From contig CADCTC010000095.1 of NCBI GenBank assembly GCA_902805635.1, positions 1 to 60,626 on the forward strand: a stretch of 60,626 nt of DNA. Direction: 5' to 3'. The position numbers were made by a program, and so were the translations under genes. How positions within the stretch are numbered: the first letter of the stretch is position 1; every line of letters begins with the position of its first letter. The notes under the pieces were generated by a model, which was not told where the DNA came from, did not search any database, and was given only the letters and a program-made list of their open reading frames with translations. Positions 27,599 through 35,318 of the stretch are shown piece by piece. The DNA is from an uncultured Chloroflexota bacterium (GTDB lineage Bacteria > Chloroflexota > UBA11872 > UBA12225).

Positions 27599-28225
27599 TC
27601 ATCCCCCGCTTCTAGGTGGGACAGGCACTGGCGACCCTGGCGACCCCGCCGCCACTGCCAGCGACGCCAGCGCAAGCAGCAGGCAGTCCACCAGCGCGAA
27701 TACGAGACCGGCGAGCGCCCCGACGATGAACGCCACCACGCCGCCGAGGCCGAACGCGAAAGCAAACCCGTAGAACACCGCGCCCAGCTCGACTCCGGTG
27801 CCCGACGTGCCTCCAAACCTACCGGGAGACGACGCGGCCAGCGACACTGCCGCCACACTAACCAGGCACAGCAAGAACAGTACGCCGTTCACGCCGCCCC
27901 ACAACAACCCCTGCGCCAGCACCCAGACTGGCCCCGCCACCCATGGGCGTCGGGAGGCCGCCATCGAGTCTGCAGCGCCACCTGTACGGACCACGCCGCC
28001 ACCACGGGTCAGATCCACGCTCGCCACCCGGCGCGCCGCTCGTCCGGTGCAGAACCAGCTGGTCCCCCAAAGCGCCCCGAACAGGAGAAAGCCCAGGGCC
28101 GTGCTCAGCCCCTGTAGGGCGGAGCCCAGTCCACCGGCGGAGTAGACGAGCACGAGCAGCAGCAGCACGAGCGAGACCGCGTGAAAGGTCCCCAGGCCCC
28201 ACACCAAGAGACGCCGCTCAGCCAC
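27599..28225 (-). CDS. Multi-pass membrane protein of unknown function
   Basis: 208 aa from a GTG at 28225 (GAAGGG upstream); the frame opens at 28282. At least four membrane segments are evident (FHAVSLVLLLLVLVYSAGG, GFLLFGALWGTSW, GVNGVLFLLCLVSVAAVSLA, GAVFYGFAFAFGLGGVVAFI continuing into ALVDCLLLALASLAV). Loops are Gly- and Arg-rich. No family recognised. Convergent with the methyltransferase (21-bp gap). Confidence 0.75.
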   Translation of the reverse strand: MAERRLLVWGLGTFHAVSLVLLLLVLVYSAGGLGSALQGLSTALGFLLFGALWGTSWFCTGRAARRVASVDLTRGGGVVRTGGAADSMAASRRPWVAGPVWVLAQGLLWGGVNGVLFLLCLVSVAAVSLAASSPGRFGGTSGTGVELGAVFYGFAFAFGLGGVVAFIVGALAGLVFALVDCLLLALASLAVAAGSPGSPVPVPPRSGG

Positions 28226-28288
28226 ACCGCCGCCCTTCGCCCGACGCCGTAACCAGGCTCCCAAACACCGTGGCGAGCTCACGAGTGC

Positions 28289-28828
28289 TCACGGGTGAGC
28301 CAACCAGGCGGCGAGCGCAAGCACGCCAGTCGAGAGTAGCGCCGTAACGCCGTAGACATTCCTCAGCGTTCGTCCCGGTGATCCCCTCCTCGCGTTGCGG
28401 GACGGTTCTGATGACGGAGCAGGCGCCAGCCCAAGCACTGGCCATGGGCCTGCGTGACGCGCCACAACCAGCGTCCGCCAGGCAGAGAAGAGGACCAACA
28501 CCGCGACGCCCGCGAGCTTGAACAGCAGACGCTGGCCCCAATCAGTCTCGGCGCCCGGCAGCGCAGCGCCAAACACCGCCAGGTTCCCAATTCCCGTCAT
28601 CACCAGCAGCCCCAGCGCCGTCCAGCAGCCCCATTCGTACGCCACACAGCCCCACAGGGTTACCGGGGCGACCGGCGACACACCGGTAGTGGCGGTGTTG
28701 CCCGGGTCACGGGTGTGTCCGCCGTCGCCCCTGGCTTGCGGCAGTGCGAGCTGTGCCCACAACAGCACGGTGCCGCCGACGACAAGAGCCGCAGCGACGG
28801 TGTGCACCAGTCGCACCGCGTACTTCAT
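28289..28828 (-). CDS. CopD-like membrane protein
   Basis: 179 aa from ATG 28828; ATG 28909, with a GGTGGA upstream, would add 27 Arg-rich residues. Four membrane segments: VRLVHTVAAALVVGGTVLLW, YEWGCWTALGLLVMTGIGNL, LLFKLAGVAVLVLFSAWRTL and LLSTGVLALAAWLAHP. The HTVAAALxxGG start with a conserved His, and the helix order, resemble the CopD-type copper-resistance domain. No CopC or copper chaperone nearby, so copper transport is only suggested. Confidence 0.7.
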   Translation of the reverse strand: MKYAVRLVHTVAAALVVGGTVLLWAQLALPQARGDGGHTRDPGNTATTGVSPVAPVTLWGCVAYEWGCWTALGLLVMTGIGNLAVFGAALPGAETDWGQRLLFKLAGVAVLVLFSAWRTLVVARHAGPWPVLGLAPAPSSEPSRNARRGSPGRTLRNVYGVTALLSTGVLALAAWLAHP

Positions 28829-28992
28829 GAATGCGGGGTCCACGCCTGGTGGGAGCGTACCGCGTCCATCGCGTGGCCGGCGACTCGCGTGCGCTGCTGC
28901 GGTGGGCATGTGCAGTCCACCCATGGGGGTCCGGCACGTTGACTCGTCAGGATGGGCACTCTCGCGGCTCGCGTGGCGTGCGCCGCCCCCGC

Positions 28993-29211
28993 GGCGCGTA
29001 CGGGCTGACCACCCAGCAGGGAGCGCTGCGGCTTCCAAAGAGCGACGGCGGGGCGCTGACCTTCTCCGGTGGATCGCCCGAGCGCACCGAGCGGTTCACG
29101 CTGACGGAGCTGCCGGAGCGCGTGGGGCGCTTGCCGGACCGGACCAGTCCGCAGCCGGCGCCCACGGTGGACCCGACGGCGGCGTACCGCAGACCGGCGC
29201 GCTGGAACTAG
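28993..29211 (+). pseudogene. Possible gene remnant
   Basis: About 72 codons to a TAG at 29209-29211 with strongly GC-rich third positions and a protein-like sequence (YGLTTQQGALRLPKSDGG, TFSGGSPERTERFTLTELP). No convincing start: the upstream part of the frame overlaps the CopD-like gene region in antisense and reads as noise. It may be the end of a decayed gene or a chance frame. Confidence 0.3.
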
Positions 29212-29245
29212 CGCGGTGCCCGTCTGCCGGCGCCCGCCCTGGCGG

Positions 29246-29260
29246 TGTAACACCGTTACA
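29246..29260. promoter_or_regulatory. Palindrome TGTAAC-ACC-GTTACA, candidate operator
   Basis: Perfect 6-bp inverted repeat with a 3-nt centre, 63 bp upstream of the secreted NTR-like gene. Size and symmetry suit a dimeric helix-turn-helix repressor site. No regulator gene is adjacent, so the binding protein is unknown. Confidence 0.5.
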
Positions 29261-29322
29261 TCCCAGCACCGGCCCGCACGCTTCTTGCAGGAGACAGCTC
29301 CCGCGAGGAGAGCGCCAAGGCC

Positions 29323-30069
29323 ATGGGGCACGACAGGCAGGGCCATATCGAGGAGCGCATGCCGGTGCATCGCCCGGCGCGCCGCCTACGGGAACTGCGG
29401 GAGACCCTGGCTGCGGCGCTCGCAGTGATCGCTGTGCTTGTCGGGTCCGCGCACGCTGTCGAAGCATCGTGTGGTGTGTTGGGGGGTGCGCCGCCGGCCG
29501 ACCCGTACGCCCAAGCACCGGTCGTGTTCGTCGGAACGGTGGTCTCGACGACCCACGGCGGCAGGCTCGCCGTCGTGGACGTAGAGTCGACCTGGCGCGG
29601 CCCCGACCTGCCGCCGCGGGTGGAAGTGCGCGGCAGCTCTGTCATCCTGACGCCCATGCCCGCGGGCATGGGCGCCGCCACGTCCGTGGACCGGCACTTC
29701 CAGGCCGGCGGACGGTACCTCTTCGCCCCGGCCGGCCGGCAGCCGCCATTTCAGGACGGCTCTTGCTCGCTCACGCGGGTCTACGCGCCCGACCTCGACG
29801 CGCTGCGCCCGACCGGCGCCCGCCCGCCCCTCGCGCCAGACGCGGCGGCGGTCGTGCCGAACGCGTTCGGCGCCGCCGCCCGCGGTGCAGCACTCCCGCC
29901 GAGCGGAGAGACGGTGCCCGTGCGGTGGCCGGTGTCCTTGGTCGCGGTGGTCGCGCTGCTCGGGGCGGTGGCTGCGGTGGGTGCCCTGGCTGCGGCAGGC
30001 GTCCTTGCCCGCGGGATCGGCCGCTCGGGGCTCCACTCGCGTCGCGCGGCCGGGCAGTCTCAGCGTTAA
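29323..30069 (+). CDS. Exported NTR/TIMP-like protein with C-terminal membrane anchor
   Basis: 248 aa from ATG 29323; ATG 29359 with GAGGAG close by is the alternative. Signal segment LAAALAVIAVLVGSAHA, then VEASCGV. The exposed domain has VVFVGTVVSTTHGG, VVDVESTWRGPDLPPRVEVRG, DRHFQAGGRYLFAPAG and DGSCSLTRVY. This is the order and spacing of bacterial NTR/TIMP-like beta-barrels: a Cys near the mature N-terminus, F.G.V strands, a W.G strand, a 'G.RYL' strand and a second Cys. A Pro/Ala linker is followed by one membrane helix (VSLVAVVALLGAVAAVGALAA) and an Arg-rich tail. Role unknown; such proteins are usually surface exposed. Confidence 0.75.
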   Translation: MGHDRQGHIEERMPVHRPARRLRELRETLAAALAVIAVLVGSAHAVEASCGVLGGAPPADPYAQAPVVFVGTVVSTTHGGRLAVVDVESTWRGPDLPPRVEVRGSSVILTPMPAGMGAATSVDRHFQAGGRYLFAPAGRQPPFQDGSCSLTRVYAPDLDALRPTGARPPLAPDAAAVVPNAFGAAARGAALPPSGETVPVRWPVSLVAVVALLGAVAAVGALAAAGVLARGIGRSGLHSRRAAGQSQR

Positions 30070-30114
30070 CCAGGCCTTGACCAGGCATGCTCGCCCTCCC
30101 GCCAAGCTGCCGAA

Positions 30115-30450
30115 CTAGGGCGCGGACCTATCCCACAGCGCCGGGTAGTGCGCCATGCTCCAGCGCGCCAGGCGCGCCGCGGCCCACATCGGCACGCCCA
30201 GCGCGGTCCAGGCGAGCACGGACGCGGGCATGAAGAGGCCGGGTAGGCCGAGGGGCCACACGTCTCTCGCGGTCTGGCCCAGCCGCCGCGCACGGACGAG
30301 CGCGGCGTGCGCCTCGAAGGCGAGCAGGTCCCCCGGCAGGTTGACGAGGAATGGCGCCGCGAACGGGCCGTCCAGGCTCCCGCCCCACAAGGCCACCGAG
30401 ACGGCGCCCATCAGCAAGCCCCAGGCGGCGAACCCGATCAACACGCGCAT
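30115..30450 (-). CDS. Small membrane protein of unknown function
   Basis: 111 aa from ATG 30450; the open frame to 30720 is antisense to the sulfatase. Two or three membrane segments (IGFAAWGLLMGAVSVALWGG, GLFMPASVLAWTALGVPMWAA). No family recognised. It is divergent from the sulfatase, with 55 bp between start codons. Confidence 0.6.
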   Translation of the reverse strand: MRVLIGFAAWGLLMGAVSVALWGGSLDGPFAAPFLVNLPGDLLAFEAHAALVRARRLGQTARDVWPLGLPGLFMPASVLAWTALGVPMWAAARLARWSMAHYPALWDRSAP

Positions 30451-30505
30451 ATCGGGAGTATCAGGCACACCGTGTGCCCGTGTGCCCGTGTGGTCAAATG
30501 CTGAG

Positions 30506-32068
30506 ATGACTGCATCGAACCCTTCGAGGGACGCTTCCAGGGACGGGACGTCCGCCGCCGCCAAAAGGGCCACCGGCGCCGGCGGCGCCGGTGGCGGGCC
30601 ATGGAACGTGCTGGTCATCACGTCGGATGAGCACAACGCCAAGATGCTCGGCTGCGCCGGGCACCCGGTGGTGCAGACGCCCCACCTGGACCGGCTGGCG
30701 GCGCAGGGCACGCGCTTCACCAGGGCCTACTGCGCCCAGCCCATCTGCGCCCCCACCCGCCAGACGTTCATCACCGGGCTGTGGTCCTTCGAGCACGGCC
30801 AGTACGGCAACGGCTACGTCTTCGATAAGCGCCACCCCACCTGGGCGCACCACTTCAAGGCCTGCGGCTACACCACCGCGTGCATCGGGAAGATGCACAC
30901 CAACAACGAGGCCTACCACTACGGCTTCGACTACCGCTTCAGCCGCGCCAGCATCCCCGCCGCCGTCAACGCCCGCAAGCGCGAGCTCCCCGCCGAGCAC
31001 GACCCGCGCGACAAGGAGCTGTTCGACGCCGTCACCGACGACTGGGGCAAGCCGCCGCGCCTGCGCGGGCACATCGCCGCCGGCCAGGGCGAGCTGGAGC
31101 ACGACGGCATCATGACCGCCGAGTCCATCGCCTTCCTGCGCCGCCACGCCGCATCGGCGGGCGCCGCGGGCGCAGCCGACGGTGCGGGAGCTGCGCCCTT
31201 CTTCCTGCACGCCTCGCTCACCCAGCCGCACTGGCCGTGGGTCCTGCCCCGCGACTTCTACTACCGCTACGACCCCGCCGAGATCGACTACCAGCCCTTC
31301 GCGCCGGGAGAGCTGGACCACAACGCCCTGGCACTGCGCCGGCGCCAGGGGTTCCGCTGGGACGCCAACACCGACCAGCAGAACCGCCTGGCCCGCGCCC
31401 GCTACTACGGCGCCGTCACCTGGCTGGACCACAACGTGGGCCGCCTGCTGGGCACACTGGAGGAGCTGGGCCTGGCCGAGAACACACTGGTGGTCTACTT
31501 CACCGACCACGGCGACATGGCCGGGGAAAAGGGACTCTGGCTCAAGAGCCTGCTGTACGACTCCTCCGCCCGCTTGCCGCTGATCGTCCGCCAGCCCGGC
31601 GTGGTGCCCGCCGGCGCCGTCAACGACACCCTCATCAACCACGTGGACCTCTTCCCCACCATCGCCGGCCTGGTGGGCACGGCCGACCGGCTGCCGGAGC
31701 GCATCTCCGGGCAGAACCTCTCGCGCTGCATCACCGGCAGCGCGCCGGGGCCGCGCTTCACGTTCTCGTTCGACCAGGTCCACCCCGACGGCGCCGGCTG
31801 CGCCATGATCATGGCGCGCTCCGCACGCTACAAGCTCATCAAATACGACCCGCGTGAGGTCCCGGACCCGGCGCTCCAGTACGTCCTCTACGACATGCAG
31901 GACGACCCGGAAGAAACGCGCAACCTGGCCACAGACCCACGTCACGCGGCGGTGGTCCAGGAACACAGCCAGGCGATCGAGGACTTCTTCCGCCAGCTGA
32001 AGGCGCCCCTCTTCCCCGTGCGCCTGGCCAGAGACGATCCCGAGGCCGACCGGAAGAGCGCGGACTGA
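30506..32068 (+). CDS. Type I sulfatase (Cys-type)
   Basis: 520 aa from ATG 30506; upstream frame is noise. Metal ligand region NVLVITSDEHNAKMLG and the sulfatase signature with Cys81 in YCAQPICAPTRQTFITGLW (C-x-P-x-R), the residue converted to formylglycine. Further conserved parts: YTTACIGKMHTNN, VVYFTDHGDMAGEKGLWLKSLLYDSSARLPLIV and a C-terminal substrate domain. The first 30 residues are Ser/Ala/Gly-rich without a signal peptide, so it acts in the cytoplasm or is exported in another way. Related enzymes remove sulfate esters from choline sulfate or sulfated sugars. No formylglycine-generating enzyme gene is in the window. Confidence 0.94.
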   Translation: MTASNPSRDASRDGTSAAAKRATGAGGAGGGPWNVLVITSDEHNAKMLGCAGHPVVQTPHLDRLAAQGTRFTRAYCAQPICAPTRQTFITGLWSFEHGQYGNGYVFDKRHPTWAHHFKACGYTTACIGKMHTNNEAYHYGFDYRFSRASIPAAVNARKRELPAEHDPRDKELFDAVTDDWGKPPRLRGHIAAGQGELEHDGIMTAESIAFLRRHAASAGAAGAADGAGAAPFFLHASLTQPHWPWVLPRDFYYRYDPAEIDYQPFAPGELDHNALALRRRQGFRWDANTDQQNRLARARYYGAVTWLDHNVGRLLGTLEELGLAENTLVVYFTDHGDMAGEKGLWLKSLLYDSSARLPLIVRQPGVVPAGAVNDTLINHVDLFPTIAGLVGTADRLPERISGQNLSRCITGSAPGPRFTFSFDQVHPDGAGCAMIMARSARYKLIKYDPREVPDPALQYVLYDMQDDPEETRNLATDPRHAAVVQEHSQAIEDFFRQLKAPLFPVRLARDDPEADRKSAD

Positions 32069-32236
32069 GCGGCGCCCGGACGGCGCCACCCGAGCCGCCG
32101 CCGGCGCGTCCCGTCGGCCCCTGGGCTGCCTCAGTCTACTCCCCTATCACTGCCTGGAGGTCTCGTACCAATATCGTCCATCGCGGGAGAGCTCATCACC
32201 GAGACGTTCACATACGACGGTGGCCGGCAAGTCACG

Positions 32237-32824
32237 GTGTACGTCCCGCCGGCTCCGCCCGAGGCGGTCGTCTACGCCGCCGACGGCCAGCTGATCGCGC
32301 CGTGGGGAGCGGTCCTGGAGGCGGCCGGCGCGCTGTCCACCATGATCGTCGGCGTCCACCGCCTCGCCGACGAACCGCTGCGGCTCCACGAGTACTCGCC
32401 GGGCTTTGACCCGCAGCGGTTCGCGGCGCACGAGCGGTTCTTCGTCGAGGACGTCGGCGCATGGGTGCGGCGGCGTTTCGGCGTCACGCTGAGCGCCGAA
32501 CGCACCGCAGTGTTCGGCGTCTCGGCCGGCGGGGAGCTCGCGCTCGCCCTCGGCCTGCGGCATCCGGACCGTTTCGGCGCCGTCTTCTGCGCCTCGCCGG
32601 GCGGTGGCTATCGGCCGCCCGGCGCGATGCCGAGTCCGCTGCCGCGCGCGTACCTCGTCGCCGGCACGCTGGAGCCGTTCTTCCTCGAGAACGCGGCCCG
32701 CTGGGCGGCCGCGCTGCGCGATGCAGGTGCGGACGTGGTCATGACCGAGCGCGCCGGCGCCCACGGCGACGCGTTCTGGCGAGACGAGCTTCCGCTGATG
32801 GTGACGTGGGCGTTCGGAGCGTGA
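32237..32824 (+). CDS. Esterase of the enterochelin-esterase type
   Basis: 195 aa from the first standard start, GTG 32237. The frame upstream reads well as protein back to 32171 (SSIAGELITETFTYDGGRQV), which supplies the first beta strands of the family, and GGAGG lies at 32156-32160. The only codon at the right distance is ATA at 32171, so the true start may be non-standard. The catalytic Ser is in VFGVSAGGELAL and the His in AGAHGDAFW. The fold is the Fes/IroE-like alpha/beta hydrolase (PF00756 type). Cytoplasmic. It may hydrolyse carbohydrate or siderophore esters. Confidence 0.85.
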   Translation: MYVPPAPPEAVVYAADGQLIAPWGAVLEAAGALSTMIVGVHRLADEPLRLHEYSPGFDPQRFAAHERFFVEDVGAWVRRRFGVTLSAERTAVFGVSAGGELALALGLRHPDRFGAVFCASPGGGYRPPGAMPSPLPRAYLVAGTLEPFFLENAARWAAALRDAGADVVMTERAGAHGDAFWRDELPLMVTWAFGA

Positions 32825-33107
32825 AGCATCGCGTCGGTGGCCGGCGATCACATCCGTAGACGCCCGCCGCTTCCTCGTACACCGACTATCCCCTTGCCGC
32901 TCAAGTACCCCGTGCCACTGGCAATGCGACAACGCCGAAGTCATCCGCCGGCCGCCTCAGACAGACCATGCGAGCCACCGCCGCAGTCGCGCAGTGACAC
33001 CCCAGGCAATGCCGCTTCTGGCCGTCGCTGCACCTGGGGTGCCCCGTGCAGGATCCCGCCGCCGGCGTCGTCTAGGCCGCACACACGCTGGCCGCGTGCA
33101 CAGTTCC
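32825..33107. other. Intergenic stretch, no gene seen
   Basis: About 280 bp between the esterase stop and the operator region of the GntR-LacI regulator. No protein-like frame, no tRNA and no strong hairpin were noticed. Confidence 0.6.
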
Positions 33108-33123
33108 GGTGCTCCCAAGCACT
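33108..33123. promoter_or_regulatory. Operator GGTGCTCCCAAGCACT
   Basis: Imperfect palindrome GTGCT-N4-AGCAC, 15 bp before the regulator's start codon. It differs at one base from the site at 35210-35225 in front of the binding-protein gene. Likely autoregulatory site of the GntR-LacI protein. Confidence 0.7.
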
Positions 33124-33129
33124 TGTCCC

Positions 33130-33139
33130 GGTGCTACCA
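33130..33139. promoter_or_regulatory. Operator half-copy GGTGCTACCA
   Basis: Ten bases identical to the left part of the 35210-35225 site, reaching the A of the regulator's ATG. It may be a second, weaker binding position that would block translation start or transcription. Confidence 0.45.
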
Positions 33140-34347
33140 TGCCGTTGGGCATGCCGTCGTCCCCACCCAAGCAGCCGGCCCCCGCGGCCGGCGCGCCGCT
33201 GTACCGCCGGCTGGCGGACGAGCTGCGCGCCGAGATCCTGGCAGGCAAGGTGCGGCCGGGCGAGCGCCTGCCCGCCGAGCGCGGGCTTGTTGCCCAGCAC
33301 GGGCTGAGCCTGAACACCGTGCGCCAGGCGCTGAACGTGCTGGCCCAGGCCGGGCTGGTGGAGCGCCGCCACGGCGCCGGCACCTACGTGCTCGACCCGC
33401 GCCGCCAGCGCCGCCGCGCGCTGGTTGGCGTGATGGTCCCCTCGGTTACGTCATTCTTCGGCGAGGTGCTGCATGGCATCGAGGACGAGCTGCGCGCCGC
33501 CGGGCACCGGCTGGTGCTCTTCAAGTCCGGCTACGATGCGGCCGCCGAGCAGCGCTACCTGCACGACCTTGACACCAGCGGGCTGGACGGCCTGCTCCTG
33601 GCGCCCAGCCTGCACGGCCTCTCCGAGGGTGCGCGCGACGCGTACCTCGCGCTGCTGCGCCGCGTGCGGCGGCAGGCGCCCTCCGTCTTCGTAGAGCGTC
33701 GCCTGCCGGATGACGACGCCGAGTTCGCCTCATCAGATCCCGTCGCGGGCGCGGCGCTGGCGGTGCGCCACCTCTACGCGCTCGGCCGGCGGCGCATCGC
33801 GTTCGTCGGGCCAACCCGTACCGCCCCCGCGGAGCCGATCTTCGCCGGCTACCGCAAGGCGCTGGCTGACCTGGGCCTGACCGAAGGCCCGGCGCGCGTG
33901 CTGCGCCACCGCGACTGGGGGCGCCGGGGCGACGAGGATGCAGCCGCGGTGCGCACGCTGCTGGCGCACCCGGAGCCACCGGACAGCATCCTGTGCATGG
34001 GCGACGAGTACGCCTTCCGCGTCTACTACGTGCTGCGCCAGGCAGGCCTGCGCGTCCCGGAAGACGTGTCGCTCGTGGCGTACGACGACGTGGTAGCGCA
34101 CCTGCTCGAGGTGCCCCTCACGGCCGTCGCCCCGCCCAAGTACGAGGTCGGCCGCCAGGCCGCGGCGCTGCTGGCGCGCCGCCTGGCGCGCGGGCCGGAG
34201 GCGCCGGTGCAGCAGGTGCTGCTCAAGCCCCGGCTGGTCGTCCGCGGCACGTGCGGCGGCGTGCCGGAACCGGGCGCCATGCACGCGGCGCAGGGTGACG
34301 GCGCGGTATCCCGCGCCACTCCTGCGGAGCCGGCGCTAGCGGGCTAA
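33139..34347 (+). CDS. GntR-type DNA-binding domain fused to LacI-type sugar-sensing domain (AraR-like regulator)
   Basis: 402 aa from ATG 33139. Residues about 19-88 are a GntR winged helix (YRRLADELRAEILAGKVRPGERLPAERGLVAQHGLSLNTVRQALNVL...GLVERRHGAGTYV). From residue 95 on the LacI/PBP1 fold follows: LVGVMVPSVTSFFGEVLHGIEDELRAAGHRLVLFKSG, HLYALGRRRIAFVG, GYRKAL, DSILCMGDEYAFRVY and PEDVSLVAYDDV. Such chimeras (AraR) repress sugar-utilisation genes and release DNA when a sugar binds. It sits beside two matching operator copies, one before itself and one before the binding-protein gene at 35319. Its TAA overlaps the TAG of the convergent creatininase gene. Confidence 0.93.
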   Translation: MPLGMPSSPPKQPAPAAGAPLYRRLADELRAEILAGKVRPGERLPAERGLVAQHGLSLNTVRQALNVLAQAGLVERRHGAGTYVLDPRRQRRRALVGVMVPSVTSFFGEVLHGIEDELRAAGHRLVLFKSGYDAAAEQRYLHDLDTSGLDGLLLAPSLHGLSEGARDAYLALLRRVRRQAPSVFVERRLPDDDAEFASSDPVAGAALAVRHLYALGRRRIAFVGPTRTAPAEPIFAGYRKALADLGLTEGPARVLRHRDWGRRGDEDAAAVRTLLAHPEPPDSILCMGDEYAFRVYYVLRQAGLRVPEDVSLVAYDDVVAHLLEVPLTAVAPPKYEVGRQAAALLARRLARGPEAPVQQVLLKPRLVVRGTCGGVPEPGAMHAAQGDGAVSRATPAEPALAG

Positions 34348-35144
34348 CGGGGTTCTGGTCCGGCCGTTCCATGTGTGGGTCCGCCTGGCAGCGCATCCAG
34401 CGCGGCGAACGTGCGCTGGATCGACGCCACGGCAGCCGGGACGTACAGCTCGTGGTAGCGGCGCCCTTTCTCGGCCGTGGCGGCGGTGGCGTGCCCCCAC
34501 ACGCCGCTCGGCTCCAGCCGCGCGATTGGCGCGTACAGCAGGTAGCTCTGCGTGTACGGCACGTCGGTGTCCACCGCCAGGTCCATGCGCACCAGGTCCG
34601 GCGCCACGTGCAGCATGCGCGATGTCTCGCTCTCCCCCGCGTGGATGCTGCCCGGCGGCTCCTCGAACACGCGCTCGCCGGTCGACGCCTCCAGCAGGAT
34701 GACCCGCAGGTCGTCATAATCGCGGTTGAGGTCCTGGATGATCGGCCGCACCACGAAATTGCCGCCGTGGCCGTTGAGCACCACCACCCGCGTGATGCCC
34801 TCGTGCCGCAGCGAGAGCACCATGTCCTTGACCAGCGCGGTGAGCGTGGCGTTGGTCAGCCAGACCGTGCCCGGGGAGCCGCGGTGCATGTGGCTGACGG
34901 TGATCGGGATGGTCGGCAGGCGCCACACCGGCTCCGGGTACGCGCGCGCGATCTCGTCGGCCAGGTAGCTCACCTGGAACGTGTCGGTGCCGCAGGGCAG
35001 GTGCGCCCCGTGCTGCTCTGTGGCGCCCAGCGGCAGCAGCGCGATGCACGGGCGCGCCGCCGCAAAGTCGGCGCTCGTGCGCCGGTGGTCCAGGATCTGC
35101 GGATCGGGCTTCATCGACGCCAGGGTCGCCTCGGTGACTTGCAC
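34344..35144 (-). CDS. Creatininase-family amidohydrolase
   Basis: 266 aa from a GTG at 35144 (GGAAG close upstream); ATG 35114 is the alternative. Family metal ligands are visible: Glu43 and His45 in LGATEQHGAHLP, Asp54 in CGTDTF, His126 in LNGHGGNF and Glu171 in HAGESETS. Length matches creatininases and the related mycofactocin/pyrimidine-pathway enzymes. It should be a cytoplasmic amide hydrolase. Its place between a sugar regulator and a sugar-binding protein suggests the carbon source carries an amide or that the enzyme acts on a sugar derivative. That is inference. Confidence 0.92.
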   Translation of the reverse strand: MQVTEATLASMKPDPQILDHRRTSADFAAARPCIALLPLGATEQHGAHLPCGTDTFQVSYLADEIARAYPEPVWRLPTIPITVSHMHRGSPGTVWLTNATLTALVKDMVLSLRHEGITRVVVLNGHGGNFVVRPIIQDLNRDYDDLRVILLEASTGERVFEEPPGSIHAGESETSRMLHVAPDLVRMDLAVDTDVPYTQSYLLYAPIARLEPSGVWGHATAATAEKGRRYHELYVPAAVASIQRTFAALDALPGGPTHGTAGPEPR

Positions 35145-35209
35145 TTCCGCGCGCGACGCCTCAAAGGCTTGAATCGCGGGAGCGGGAAAGCTATGCTAGC
35201 ACTCACCAC

Positions 35210-35225
35210 GGTGCTACCAAGCACT
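35210..35225. promoter_or_regulatory. Operator GGTGCTACCAAGCACT
   Basis: 15 of 16 bases match the site at 33108-33123 in front of the GntR-LacI gene. It lies in the divergent gap between the creatininase gene and the binding-protein gene and could control both. A related TGCTAGCACT is at 35194-35203. Confidence 0.7.
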
Positions 35226-35318
35226 CCGTGGGCAGCGCAAGAGCGCAGGCGCAGACCGGAACATGCCCCGGACGCACGCGGCGTGGCCGGCACACAGACG
35301 GAAGCACAGGAGGATAGG

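Noticed and set aside
28518..30080. A 520-codon + strand frame across 28.5-30 kb
   Set aside because: Overlaps the NTR-like gene in another frame and the CopD-like gene in antisense; Arg/Ala/Gly-rich with no motif.
30494..32089. A 531-codon minus-strand frame
   Set aside because: Complete antisense shadow of the sulfatase.
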